Shown: positions 8,404-19,433 of the stretch, piece after piece
How the letters are laid out: each line of letters opens with the position of its first letter
Position numbering within the stretch: the stretch's first letter is position 1
NCBI GenBank assembly: GCA_964058805.1
Contig: CAXKVV010001161.1
Coordinates: 1 to 34,772, forward strand
From: Schoenoplectus triqueter
Lineage: Eukaryota; Streptophyta; Magnoliopsida; Poales; Cyperaceae
Reading direction: 5' to 3'
Length of the DNA stretch: 34,772 bases
Made by a program: the position numbers and the translations under genes
Notes under the pieces: model-generated
Told to the model about the DNA's origin: nothing
Seen by the model: the letters and a program-made list of their open reading frames with translations, nothing else
Database searches by the model: none

Positions 8404-9059
8404 TTATTTTATAGGTGTGTTATATACAAGATTAATATTGAATTAACTTCAAATATATATATATATATATATATCTCTTAACCATTATATGTATTGATGG
8501 ACACTTTTTAAATTAATTTAGTTTCCAAGATTATTTCGTATGAGATAGAAAGTAGAAAATAAGTTATGGTATTAGTGCTTTAATTTCCAACAGCTTTTAA
8601 ACTCTTGGTTTTAAATAAAATATACTCCGAAAAAAAAATGAAACATAAATAATGACCATCAATTAATTTGAAACAATTTGTTGAAATATACTAAATGAAA
8701 GTAACTTAATCTCATTTCTCAGATCTAAAAAAAATAACAAAAATCATATTGAAAACTTAATTAATAAATAAGTTAAATTCTATACGAACTAATTTATTTA
8801 TTTTTGTTATTTAAAGGCCCTCTTTATATTAGAGGTTGGGTCCGACACTCAATTCTTTTAAAATGTTAATGTCTCATCCTTAACGTGTGTTGAGATTTAA
8901 ACTCACAATCTTAACGGTAGTGACAATGTTATTAACTATTCGTACTGGACACCAACTAATTCAATTGCTATTAAAAAAATTCATATACAAGCGCAACTTA
9001 GTCTATTATGAATTTATGATACAGGACGTTTAAATAAAGTCAGCAACAAAATTAATCAG
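8404..9059. other. AT-rich upstream DNA, no gene seen
   Basis: It contains a short TA tract (8452-8474). Otherwise no open frame, inverted repeat or element end was recognised. Confidence 0.5.
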
Positions 9060-9450
9060 TAGCAAACTAAGCAGGAAGCGTCCAGTTAGGGTAAAACGAA
9101 GACGATGACAAAATATTTGGATAGGGGGATAAAGAGCACAGAGAGAAAGGGCACCGCGGGGTCCACCTTATCTGAAAGGCCATTGGTTGGTTTTTGGAAC
9201 CCCATCCTGAACTCTGGAACCTGATTGGTCGGAGTCACCTCGGTCAGATTTCGCGTGGGACCCGCTGGCAGAAGGAGCCAGAGCAAGACCTTTCTCCGGT
9301 CTCCATCCGGAGTCTCCTCTGTTTGTTTCTTTCTCTGCAATGAATAAATTCCTCGTTTCAACTCTCTTCTCTATTTCTCTGTGGCAGTGTGGTCCCAGCG
9401 AAAAAAGGCGAAGGTCACTATTTCCCTTTCCCTTTTATGGTTTTGCCAAG
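9060..9450 (-). promoter_or_regulatory. GC-enriched island upstream of the COL gene with CCAAT, I-box and TCP-type motifs
   Basis: About 1 kb upstream of the ATG the base composition rises sharply for nearly 400 bases. On the minus strand there are CCAAT boxes at 9182-9186 and 9224-9228 and an I-box/GATA motif GATAAG at 9167-9172. There are three sequences fitting TCP-type consensus: GTGGACCC at 9159-9166 (minus), GGTCCCAC at 9255-9262 (minus) and GTGGTCCC at 9389-9396 (plus). CT-rich tracts lie at 9320-9380. Such motifs are common in light- and growth-regulated promoters. It could also be the promoter or first exon of an unrecognised plus-strand transcript; the open frames here (9086-9361 minus, 9340-9576 plus) show no known domain. 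Confidence 0.45.
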
Positions 9451-9907
9451 TTATTGGAGGGTGATAACGAAGTAATATCATGGATTAATTTTTTAAAAAA
9501 CAAAAAGCTACATCATTATTATTTCTCGAGTAAAAAAAGAAAACGAATTTTACTTTTTGCCTCAATCAAGTGCTGACATGGCATCTGCTGTAAAATGTTA
9601 AAGAACAATGGTGTTTTGTTTATAAATAAAGCAGGGGGCACTTCTGATCACTAGTTTCCTTCAAAAATGCAAATTAAGGCATGATTCAAACCGTTGGTTT
9701 TTGACAAAAGAAAATGTAGTAAAAGGTTAGAAGTGGAGAGGATGTCGACGTGATCTGTCAAAATTAGATCTTATCTCATTAAGATAATGTTTCGACTTTT
9801 CGGCTCTACGTCGGGTTGAAATTTATTTTAATAAAAGAAGCTTGCGAAATGCGTATTCAATTTTTCTTTGTTAGCAGCATTCATAGTACTCACATATAGC
9901 ATATGGA
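9451..9907. other. Intergenic stretch, no gene seen
   Basis: A mostly AT-rich interval before the CACTA end. TTTATAAATAAAGC near 9620 resembles a TATA element but no gene follows it. Confidence 0.4.
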
Positions 9908-10250
9908 CACTACACCACAAATAGGCTTTTACAGCGATTATTTCCCCCAGTTAGCAGCGGTTGTACAACCGCTGTTATTGGGAGCGCTGCAAAGTTTAAC
10001 AGCGGTTTTGTTGAAAACCGCTGCAAATTGTTTACAGCGGTTCATATATAACAACCGCTGCAAAATATCATTTACAGCGGTTTTTAACTAAAAACCGTTG
10101 TAAACATCACCTTTTACAGCGGTTTTTATCTTAAAAACCGCTATAAAATTATATTTGCAGCGGTTTTTTCATAAAAACCGCTGTAAATTTTTTTAAATTC
10201 GTTTGCAGCGGTTTCTTCGTAAAAACCGCTGTAAAACTATTTTTTTAATT
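9908..10250 (+). mobile_element. CACTA (En/Spm-type) transposon left end with subterminal hairpin repeats
   Basis: It starts with CACTACACCACAAATAGGC, the classic CACTA terminus. The next 340 bases are packed with inverted units TTTACAGCGGTTTTT ... AAAAACCGCTGTAAA, roughly six hairpins separated by AT-rich spacers; such subterminal repeats are transposase-binding arrays in this superfamily. No matching right end (reverse complement, ending ...GTAGTG) was found to the right within the window, so the element is truncated or was interrupted by the GC-rich array at 10453. No transposase coding is present. Confidence 0.8.
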
Positions 10251-10452
10251 GTTTCTTTTTATTTCTGTGACTACCCCATATATGCTAGCCATATATAATA
10301 TTTTCATCGCATGCATTTTCACAAAAATAATAAATAACTACATTTAATTACTAATTAACTACATCTAATTAACTAATTTATCTAACATACATACATAATA
10401 CAACAAAATATAACATATATTTACAAAATATTAAAACTTGATAAAAAAATGT
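10251..10452. other. AT-rich segment between CACTA end and GC array
   Basis: It has repeated TTAATTAACTACAT units near 10330-10375. It may still belong to the CACTA element. No gene. Confidence 0.4.
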
Positions 10453-10830
10453 CAAAACAAGGCGAGGCGGGGAAGCGGCGCGGTGAGGCAAGGCGGGGCG
10501 CGGCGTGACACGGCAGCGGCGGGGCGAGGCGAGGCGGCGGCGCAGGGCGAGGCGAGGCGGCGGCGCGGGGCGGGGGCGAGGCGACGGCGCGGGGCGGGGG
10601 CGAGGCGACGGCGCGGGGCGGGGCGAGGCGACGGCGCGGGGCGGGGGCGAGGCGGGGCGAGGCGAGGCAGCGGGGCGAGGTGAGGCACGACAGCGGCGGG
10701 GCGAGGCGAGGCGGCGGCGCGAGGCAGAGGCGAGGCGGGGGCGAGGCGACGGCGCGAGGCGACGGCGCAAGGCGGGGCGAGGCGAGGCGCGAGGCGGGGC
10801 AAGGCGATGCGAGTCGAGGTGATGGAGTGA
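10453..10830 (+). repeat. GC-rich, G/C-skewed minisatellite
   Basis: About 375 bases consist almost only of G, C and A on the plus strand, built from GGCGAGG and GGCGGGG modules. The clearest higher-order unit is about 24-25 bases (GGCGAGGCGACGGCGCGGGG plus a few G), repeated near 10565-10655. Runs of four or five G recur, so G-quadruplex formation is plausible. All the long open frames through it (both strands, Arg/Ala/Pro-rich) are by-products of having almost no T or A-rich stop codons. Confidence 0.9.
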
Positions 10831-11206
10831 CTAGGTTTTCCACATTAATGGAGCTGTGGGTAAGGGGAGAAATGTTTGGATCCCGTGAGAAAAGATTTTT
10901 TCTAAATGGTGCGCTGCAAAAGGAGTTTTCTGGCGTAGCGGATGAACCAAATTTGCTTCTCACAGACAGCGAATTCCTACCAATTCATAATATAGACCAA
11001 TCATTATTAAATAAATATTTACTCCAAATTTAAATATTAGACTAGCCTATAAAATATTTTAAATTAATTCGTAAAATACAAAGCACAAAAAATATTTAAG
11101 TGGACTCACTCATCTGAATGAAAAGAAATAAATAATTAATTCATATCATGAATTGGCAAATTTTACGGCAGATTCGTCCCGCACAAGGAACCTGTGTAAA
11201 CATAGA
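10831..11206. other. Unassigned flank of the GC array
   Basis: 10840-10980 has moderate GC and an open plus-strand frame that continues from the array to 11033 (ending LLNKYLLQI), but no domain or splice pattern is recognised. Confidence 0.35.
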
Positions 11207-11520
11207 GATATCACTAGTCCAGAATGGTGATTCAGTATTGTCATGTTAAATTAACAATTAATATTGATTGTCAAAATTAAATTTTCATGTCATGTGGTCA
11301 AATTAACAATTAATTTTAATAGTGACATCCCTAAATATAATGAAATTGTCAAAATGACACTTTCATAATTAATTTTCTGGTTTTTCGTTAATGTGGTTTG
11401 TCAAATGTACTGTCAAATTTAGATAATTATCTAATTTTGTCTAGTTTTTGTATCCCTGAAATTCAAATAATAATTATTAAATAAGATTTGACAATCAATT
11501 TGACAATGAGATGCGGATGT
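11207..11520. mobile_element. Possible small CACTA-like element with TTGTCA/TGACAA repeats
   Basis: The stretch opens with CACTAGTCCAGAA and ends with GTTTTTAGTG, loosely matching CACTA ends. Within it TTGTCA or its reverse TGACAA occurs repeatedly (about 11238, 11269, 11350, 11399, 11488 and 11500) in both orientations. No matching 3-bp target duplication is clear (TAT against TCT), so the transposon reading is tentative. Confidence 0.3.
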
Positions 11521-13312
11521 TTTTAGTGTCTGATAACACCATGCTTCAAACCCACGGGCAAATTAACCCGAAATTTGGTGTCCAATAGATATTTTTGGGA
11601 TCAAACTCTGATATTTAAGTAAGAATATATCGTCCCAGCAAGCATAGGATGAGAAAAAGCCATATGTAAGTTTAGAAATCTATCAATCTTAATTGATATC
11701 ATGATCATCTCAAAAAGGCTCAAAAGTTTTATATACAGGGTTCAACTGTGAAACTAATATCCTTTGGAAAAAAGAAAACTGTGAAAAAAAATCACGTTGA
11801 ACAGCCCCCTATCATCTAAAGTACTGTAAAATATGAATTAAATATGGTTTACAAACCCAGAAAAAAAAAAGATGTATATGTGGTGTTGTTAAGAATAACA
11901 GGTACATATTTAATGAAACAAACTTAACTGATATTTGTCTCTCTTGTCGGCACAAATTTTGTTATGATTCGTGTCGAATACTTTTCTGGTGAAAATGCTA
12001 TATAAATCAATTTACCATACTTTAAAACAGTTTAGAAGTACAGAGATCAATGTAATTATATACCACATTGAATTGAATATCTCAATTAGTAAGTTACATT
12101 TAATGTAACTATATTGAATTAACTCAATTATTAATTACTCAAAGTTGGGTTTTGATTGTAGACAGGGGATCCTACAAATTAAGAGCTAGCAATTAGTTCC
12201 AACTGAAATTGTGAAGCATGCAGGCGCTGGGTGCTCCGTGCAAATTAAAATGCAATCAAATATCTCCATCGCCTCATATTTCATATTTGTCGCTGCTGCG
12301 CCAACTGCACTGCATCTGCAATTCTCCATGCACTGATTGGAGAAGGCGCCTCTGCTGGTCCAGACCCACACACCAATCTTTCCTAATTTGCCATTACATT
12401 TTGTCTTTGCTTTTCAGCAAGGCCTATTGTAAATTTGTAGCCTTTGTCTCTAGTTGGCATCATATTTCTTTCTATGAAACACAAATCTTTTTTTCTTTCA
12501 CCGAAAAAGAAGAAAGTAATTTTCTTACATTCACATTTACATTGTAGATGTAACAATCACCTTGGAAGAAAAGAAGAACATATTGGATTGGTCCCCAAAA
12601 TTTGCCTATAAACAGAATCAAGATATTGCTTGGGGCATATCTCTGGAAAATGACCCAAGTACCCATCCATCCAGGAATTAAGATCCAAACAAAAAACAAA
12701 GAGGAGGCGACTGCCACTGCTAAATCCACACTAAGCCCATCATGCGGTCCAGTGCATATAATATTACTCCGTATTTCTGTGCCGCATGCATACCACAGCA
12801 CATAGTGTAGCGAGTCACAAAAACCACTTCTCATGACTCATTACACGGTTACATAGTGAATATTAACCACAGAGGATTTGGAATTGTAAATAATGGGTGA
12901 CCATCCACGTCGACTGGGTTGTGCCCACTTACCAGACGACACAAGTGCAATCTTGTTCGTTTTTGTGACGATCTTTCACACTTGACAATTTGGGAAAAAT
13001 AGCATCTCTATATTGTACGATCGTAACAGCTACCTTGTCAGTTGTCACTGTGATAATTAATTATTTAATTTCATCACGTCGATCTATGAATCTATCTAGT
13101 TGCCGTGGTTTTTACGATGCAGGAAACGAACAACTGCCGAATTAAAACACATGCAGTTCGAATTTACTATGCAGAAATGGTACTTTCCAAGCATCAAGCA
13201 TCTGAATGTAACAAGTTACAAAAGTAACACGGAGATATTAACGGAACTTTCGAATCATTTTATAAGGTTACATAAGTACAAATAACCGATTTTTTTAATT
13301 AATCCTAATTAA
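11521..13312. other. Intergenic stretch, no gene recognised
   Basis: About 1.8 kb. The part 12180-12830 has somewhat higher GC and a 120-codon minus-strand open frame (12472-12834) with a hydrophobic middle (ASSLFFVWILIPGWMG) but no recognised family; overlapping plus-strand frames exist as well. No coding call is supported. Confidence 0.4.
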
Positions 13313-13422
13313 ATAATTCAGACATTTGATTCGTTATATTAAATGTAACTTCAAACATTTGAAAGATCAATAATTTTTACTGAAAAATACATGCAATATA
13401 ACGAATCAAATGTCTGAATTAT
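13313..13422. repeat. Perfect 28-bp inverted repeat (54-bp loop)
   Basis: Bases 13313-13340 and 13395-13422 are exact reverse complements (core CAGACATTTGATTCGTTATA). The whole unit is 110 bp. The perfect match contrasts with the decayed arms of the other foldback elements in the window. Confidence 0.9.
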
Positions 13423-13439
13423 AATATTAAATCAAAATA

Positions 13440-14628
13440 AGACATATTTCATCAACTAAGTATCCTCAAATAATAAGAGTTCTTTGGAATTAATTATTAT
13501 TTTAAGATAATTAGATGTAATAATGATATATAACGGTCTATTTGATGTCAATTAGTCAACCTTCCTTTGGATCAATCAACTAATCACACCTAAAATTTAT
13601 TGACCATTACCTATATATTACTACAATATGTTTACATATAATAAGTGATTGTTATCTTTCCTTTGGGATAATCCAAAAATCAAATATTATATGTATATCC
13701 TCCGTATACAAGTCTTGAAAAATAATTAACATCAATATGAGAGCTTACTTTGGTAAGATAATAATTTTGTTAATTATTTTAAAAAATATATTTTATCTGA
13801 AACCTTCATAATGATTTAACATTATCCGAATAAATTTCTCAAATATGTTGGCTTAACCTAAATATCAATTCATGTGTTCATGTAATCAATACCGAATAAA
13901 CGACAACCAACATAATCAATTCATAAGCGAGATAGTATGACCCAAGGCATAATGATCTCCTTCGTAAGAATCCTCTTCACAAGCCATCATCATATTCTTA
14001 ATGTAAATCTCTCATTCTTATCAAATTACTATTCTAATAATAAATAAAAATTATATAATCCTAAGGATGATACATATATTATGTGACATGCAAGCCACCA
14101 AAATAAAAATAATTAATTGACACCTTAGGCCGCTTACACACATCAATCATTCATACATTACAAGTTTCACACAAGGCAACATGGTCATACTATCTCATAA
14201 TCCTTCTGCAAAAAAGAGTTAGGCATAAAAATACTGAACGGGCTTCCTAACTGCGGCGGTCCCGCTCACATAACTAATAATATTTGATCTTGACATAATT
14301 CAAAAATAACCGCAGCGAAATACAGATCAGAAATTTATATTTTCTTAACAGAATCATGTAATAGAACAGTAAATATTATACAATTCGAAAACTACTGTGT
14401 TGACCAAACAGTTTCTGAAATATTTTTGAATTCTGATAAACTTGATTTTCGAAACTAATTATCAATCTTGAATTAAATTTATGAAAATTTCATATCTAAC
14501 AAACAGATCTATAAATTTTTGAACTATTCATAAACTATTTGATTAAAATAACAGAACCAATTATAAAAATATAAATTTCTGAGAAATTTTTGAATCAGTC
14601 ATTAGATCTTAATAGTTCAATTAGAGTA
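13440..14628 (-). mobile_element. Presumed internal region of minus-strand LTR element, noncoding
   Basis: This lies directly after the primer binding site in the minus direction. No open frame for gag or pol is visible in about 1.2 kb, so if it is internal sequence the element is non-autonomous or decayed. The far boundary is not seen: no second LTR copy in this orientation was found at lower coordinates, so 13440 is only an estimate. Confidence 0.4.
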
Positions 14629-14641
14629 GACTCTGATACCA
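14629..14641 (-). promoter_or_regulatory. Retrotransposon primer binding site (tRNA-iMet type)
   Basis: On the minus strand the sequence reads TGGTATCAGAGTC, a one-base variant of the plant LTR-retrotransposon site TGGTATCAGAGCC that pairs with the initiator methionine tRNA 3' end. It begins two bases after the LTR end, the canonical position. Confidence 0.85.
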
Positions 14642-14643
14642 AT

Positions 14644-15296
14644 TGATAGAAGTTACTGTTATGGCCATGATCCTCTAGTGAACCCTAAATATAAATTAAG
14701 TTACCTTGATCCATGTTGTCAGTCTTCCAGAGAGACACAACCCCGTTGATCACCGGACTCCTTTAGCCTTCTAGCGATCTTCCTCTAATCCGATGGAGTG
14801 ATTGAGAGGACCAGCGTCGACAGTTTCTTCTCTTCTGAAATAATATTAAGAGAGAGAGATATCTGGATCTGTTGGAAATGAAAGGGTGACAGGAAGTGGG
14901 GAAATGAGTGTTGTCCCAAAACCAACAATATCTCTGCATATATATAGACGTCCATATAACTGAGTGCAGTTATACCTTAACGGGTCCATATCGGATCCAG
15001 GTTCTCTCTTAACGGGTTTGCTGCTTAATCAGAAAACTGTCTATGGTTGTGTTCTTCAGGGACCAATAGCATAATTGTATTATTATCAGACTTTATATAA
15101 TTCAGACCATCACTAAATTATAAAGTCATTAATACGCATTCTACACATTAAAGGGTCCACTTCTCATGACATATAATAAACCCGATACAGAATTTGATCA
15201 CTTCATTACGGGTATAATTTGACAGTCCATTATATAATATATATTTATTATATATAAGTCCATACATATTGTAATTAATAATAATTAATTCCAACA
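14644..15296 (-). mobile_element. 5' LTR of a retrotransposon (copia-type likely)
   Basis: A 653-bp LTR read on the minus strand, starting TGTTGGAATTAATTATTATT at 15296 and ending TTCTATCA at 14644, followed by the primer binding site. A TATA-type run (CTATATATATGCAG) lies near 14945 in the sense direction. It has a relative in the opposite orientation at 25328-25956 sharing the start, the AACGGGT-type blocks and GACGTCCAT. A tRNA-iMet site and TGTTG...CA ends are most common in plant copia elements; no pol sequence is present to confirm. Confidence 0.8.
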
Positions 15297-16361
15297 ACAC
15301 CAACTTTCAATGCAACATTTTTATTTTAAAAAATAATATTTTATTAGAGCCGAGATTCATTTTTCTATCTCTAAATTTGAGCTACAATTTATTTCATGTG
15401 ACCCTAAGGATGAGCCGCACTAAAAAACAATTTCATCCTATTACAAAGCAAATTCTCTGATATCATTTCGCTTTATAGTTGTATATATATGAATTTAAAC
15501 ATCTCGCAAATATCATGAAGCCTACTTTCTACATCGTACTAATCCTTTAACAAAACTAGAGTCTCACCTTTTTTTCACCCAATCTCATTCTTTTATGAGT
15601 TAGAACCATGTTAGCTGCACTTAAATATGATTTGAAAGCTACTATAGATATTAGAATAATAAAAATATTACAAATCATGGATGCTAAAGTTGAAAAACAT
15701 ATCCTTGACTTAATGCCAAAATTATAAAATATTGAACTTGTGATGTATCATATTTTCATTTCATGTTGTCTCGTGCTTTCATGTCATATTGTGTCGTATC
15801 TAGATCATATATTGTTGTGTGTTGTATCGTGCTGAATTTAAAAAAAAAATAGATACGATATGATTAAAGCACGGGTCCAAAACCGTGTCGTGTCGTACTG
15901 TACTCAATAACCATGTCATACCACTCTCAGATAATGTCATTTCATGTCATACTCAGTCACGATAGACACATATGATAAATACGGATTTAGAACACTATCA
16001 TCCTACGAATTATAAATAGAGAGCTCAAACAAGAAAAACAAAGAGTATATTTCTCATTTATTGCTTAGTCTTAACGGGTCCCAAAACCTCAACGGAAGAC
16101 TAACAAATGAGATCTTTATTAAGTCCGAGAGCACAATTTCTACATTCATTTTGATGATTTTGCGGCCGAGTAAGAAAGATTGAAAAATTTATTGGTTGCT
16201 TTAAAAATGAGTTTGTGTTCTTTTTTGGAAGGAGACCCTAACACTTGAAAGAATGAATTAAAAAAAATGACTACTATATACTTTTTTTTACCACTCTCTC
16301 TCTTCTCACATGAGAGCACAGTATTAAATCAACTTTTCGAAGGTTTAGTGATCGATCTGAG
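15297..16361. other. Intergenic stretch with TGTC-rich segment
   Basis: Around 15760-15980 the trinucleotide-like motif TGTCGT/TGTCAT recurs (for example CGTGTCGTGTCGTACTGTAC), a pattern seen near ends of some plant hAT-like elements. No complete element or gene can be delimited. Confidence 0.3.
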
Positions 16362-16540
16362 AAACTCGTCCGGATCTTACTTTAATCCGATTTGATTTTT
16401 TTAAAAAGTCAAATTGATCCGATCCAATCTGAACCCGACCTGATCCGACCTAACCCGACCTGATTTCTTCCAGAAGGTCAAACTGACTCGACCCGAATCC
16501 GAACCTGACCCGACCCGCTCAATTGTCACCTCTAATTTAG
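16362..16540 (-). mobile_element. Possible hAT-type element end, ACCCGACC repeats
   Basis: Reading the minus strand from about 16536, the sequence starts TTAGAGGTGACAATTGAGCG and continues with repeated GGGTCGGGTCAGG modules. TAGAGGTGNCAA with tandem GGGTCGGG-type subterminal repeats resembles hAT transposon ends in plants. No partner end or target duplication was found. Confidence 0.4.
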
Positions 16541-18710
16541 GGTAACAACACAAGTGTTTGGATTCTTCCAACTTTAGAATAGTAAAAGTTGTTCTGAAAA
16601 TAATATTATTCCAATAAATTCAAGCACATAAATTTGAACACATATAAAAATTTAGTGACTAAAAATAAATAATAAAAGTTGAATGATGAAATACAAATTT
16701 ATGATATAATTTGATGATTTCATACTATAATGTATACCTCTTTTCTTTTCCAAACATGTTTCTTTCATTTTTAATACAAGAATTAATATTTTTATTCACA
16801 TCAATATTCATCAGCGTTAGAAAATTAATAAGTGGATATGCATATGGCTTGGTTATTATCTCTGTATTCGGTGTTTTTTTGCATCCCTAATCGTATCTTC
16901 ATAATCAGCGAATCTCAATCATATATATGAAGTTGTGTATGTAGTTAAAAGAAAGCATTGCTTCTATATAGAAAATCGCACATCTTAAATCAAGTACTTG
17001 CTATGGTGATGATTAAATTAAAGTTTCTTTAGCTCTAAATTTTCATTGAAAAATTTTAGTACTGCTTTGAAATAAGGTATATAAATATATGTTACTAATG
17101 TTGAAAAGTAATATTCTTAATATTTTTAGATAAAATTGAAAATTGCAGTCATTCATCTGTAAATATTTATAACAAAATTTTGAATCAAATTTCGAACTTA
17201 ATTACTATCTTTTACATTAAAAAAGTATTATCTTATTCAATAATAAATGTTCACTCTTGATGTCCATAAACAATTTTTTTATATAAAGCTCATCAATGCA
17301 GGCTAAGCTTACATACAAAAAAGAAGTCCAAGAAGAAAAAATTTCCAAGGAGTTAATACTTCTTGTTGAAGAATAATTATTGTGCGCAGTAGTGAAACTG
17401 TGAAATAGTCTCTAGTATCACTATATTTTACTGTGTGGAGATAATGAGAAACACAACCCGTGCCATCACCATCAACATGTCATATTCGGAGTCAAATTTT
17501 ATTATTCTCGTGTATATATGTCCATTTATCTCACATTCCTATCGAAGTGATAAGAATAATTACACACCAACCAAAAGGACCAATTCAATCACCATTAAAC
17601 CCAGAAACCAGGTTAATTTGTTATTTGTAAATTTTCAAAATTGACAAGTTGACAGCGATTGTAATTTTTATATTTGTTTCATATGAAATTTAATTTGCAG
17701 GTCTTAAATAATCCAAGTGCTTGCGCGCATTTCACAAGTATATTTGAAGGCAAACGCAACGAAATATTTATTGGGGAGTAATAAAAAAAGTGACTTTTAA
17801 CTTTTAAATCACCGAAAAAAAGTATGTGGCGTTAAAAATGTGAACCAGTTTCGATAAAGAAATTTGAATAATAGATTGTAATATACTTTTCAAGTCAGAT
17901 TTTTGTTTTGACCTTTTATCCTTTTTCATGTTCGTTTCTTATAAATAAATAAAAAAGATTAAGAATTATGATATATTATGAGAAACCAATATTTAGTTTA
18001 GTAGCAAAAATAATGTTCTCTGTAGGAAAGATCACATATTAGAAATTCAGAAGAGAGATACTTTACAGATATTTAAATTGAGGTGACTTAGACTCTTATT
18101 TTTATTTAGAAAAAAAATATGATAATGCCTACTTAAAAAAATGACATTGCAGAATAGGAAATACATCTTGAATATTCTCTTATGAATTAAAAGTAAAATG
18201 ATTTTGACCGGACATTAATAAAGCAGATGCCTGAACACATTAAAATAATTCAATTTTTAACATCATAATGTCACAGAATTACAGATCTAATATATACGGT
18301 AATTATTGCTCAACTTCATATTGTACACGCATTGATTTTAAAGCTCACAAATATTGTTGGCAAAATTAATTCACTCTTAACTTCGCTTCCAGTTTAGACA
18401 GTTATTAATGGTCAATATTCAATTTATAAAAGTAGTCACCTCATGTTGCTTGACCATTGTTCAGAAATGCCAATCTACGATACAAGATAATCAATTATTC
18501 AATAATTAATTTCTAAAGGAACAACTCCTAATACAAAAGTTGCTACCAAAAAAAAAAGCTAAAACATATTGTAGGTTACAGAATAGTTATTTACATGGCC
18601 CGTAATTGCAAAATGGAACCAATCTAGACCCAGTATAGAAGTACTGGATGTAGGCTTGATCTGGAGAAGCACATTAACAAAGCCTTTTTCTCCTCTCATG
18701 ATTTTCATCC
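16541..18710. other. AT-rich intergenic stretch, no gene seen
   Basis: About 2.2 kb without a recognisable element end, long inverted repeat or coding signal. A 69-codon open frame at 17435-17644 has no recognisable features. Confidence 0.5.
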
Positions 18711-18721
18711 ATACTAAACTA

Positions 18722-19422
18722 GGGCTGCACAAAAAAAACTCGGGTTCGTGGATTAGTTCGGGCTCAAGCTAATCTGACTCGAGCTAATATGGCTCGAACT
18801 AATCTGACTCGAGCTAATCTGGCTCGAACTAATCTGACTCGAGCTAATGTAACTCGAGCTAATTTGGCTTGAGCTAATCTAACTCGAGCTAATCTGACTA
18901 GAGCTAATCTGGCTTGATAGTTAAATGAGTCGAGTTTGAGTTGGGGTTGGCTCGACTTGGCTCGAATAATAATAGTTTATATATTTTTTTCTGCAAAATT
19001 TTAATTCGATAATCTATCTCTCATCATCTCGCCATCCCAACGTCTTAACAACTTATCGTACTCGCTTGTGACTCGGCTCATATATCTGACTCGATAGTTT
19101 TTTGCTGGTCCATCCATTCAAATTAGTGCAGCAAAATTTTTATTAAAAACATAGTTGATTGATATATCAATTTTATACTAACTCATGTATCATTTTTGTA
19201 GCTATATCAAATTTATAGTTTGTTGATATACAAAATATATATGTCAAACTGAGTCAACATACATGGCTCATGAACTAGCTTATGGGTTAGCTTAAATGAT
19301 AATGAGCCGAATTTGAGATAGAATTTTCAGCTCAAAGCGTTTTACGAGTTTGACTCAACTCGATTCAAAATTTCATGAGCCGAGCTTGACAGCTCGCTCG
19401 AACTCGACTCGTTTGCAGCTCT
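18722..19422. mobile_element. Non-autonomous DNA transposon with 11-bp target duplication
   Basis: A 701-bp element. It begins GGGCTGCACAAA and ends TTTGCAGCTCT, imperfect inverted ends, between direct repeats ATACTAAACTA at 18711-18721 and 19423-19433. The duplication could be 9-11 bp depending on where the end is placed, which points to a Mutator-like element, although the short GGGCTGCA end is not diagnostic. GAGCCGAG/GCTCGA-rich sequence lies near both ends. No coding capacity. Confidence 0.75.
18760..18920. repeat. 15-bp tandem array (ACTCGAGCTAATCTG)
   Basis: About ten tandem units of ACTCGAGCTAATCTG or GCTCGAACTAATCTG. In the middle the two forms alternate, giving a 30-bp higher-order unit. 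The array lies inside the transposon at 18722-19422, near its left end. Confidence 0.9.
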
Positions 19423-19433
19423 ATACTAAACTA

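Noticed and set aside
10378..11033. Long Arg/Ala/Pro-rich open frames on both strands
   Set aside because: They run through the GC minisatellite, which contains almost no stop codons in any frame; overlapping open frames in five or six frames show a composition effect.
12472..12834. 120-codon minus-strand frame with hydrophobic segment
   Set aside because: No recognised family, no promoter or splice context, and plus-strand open frames overlap it; left as unassigned.
13486..13510. TTTGGAATTAATTATTATTT as a 3' LTR of the element at 14644-15296
   Set aside because: It resembles the LTR start but lies in the wrong orientation and the similarity ends after about 16 AT-rich bases.
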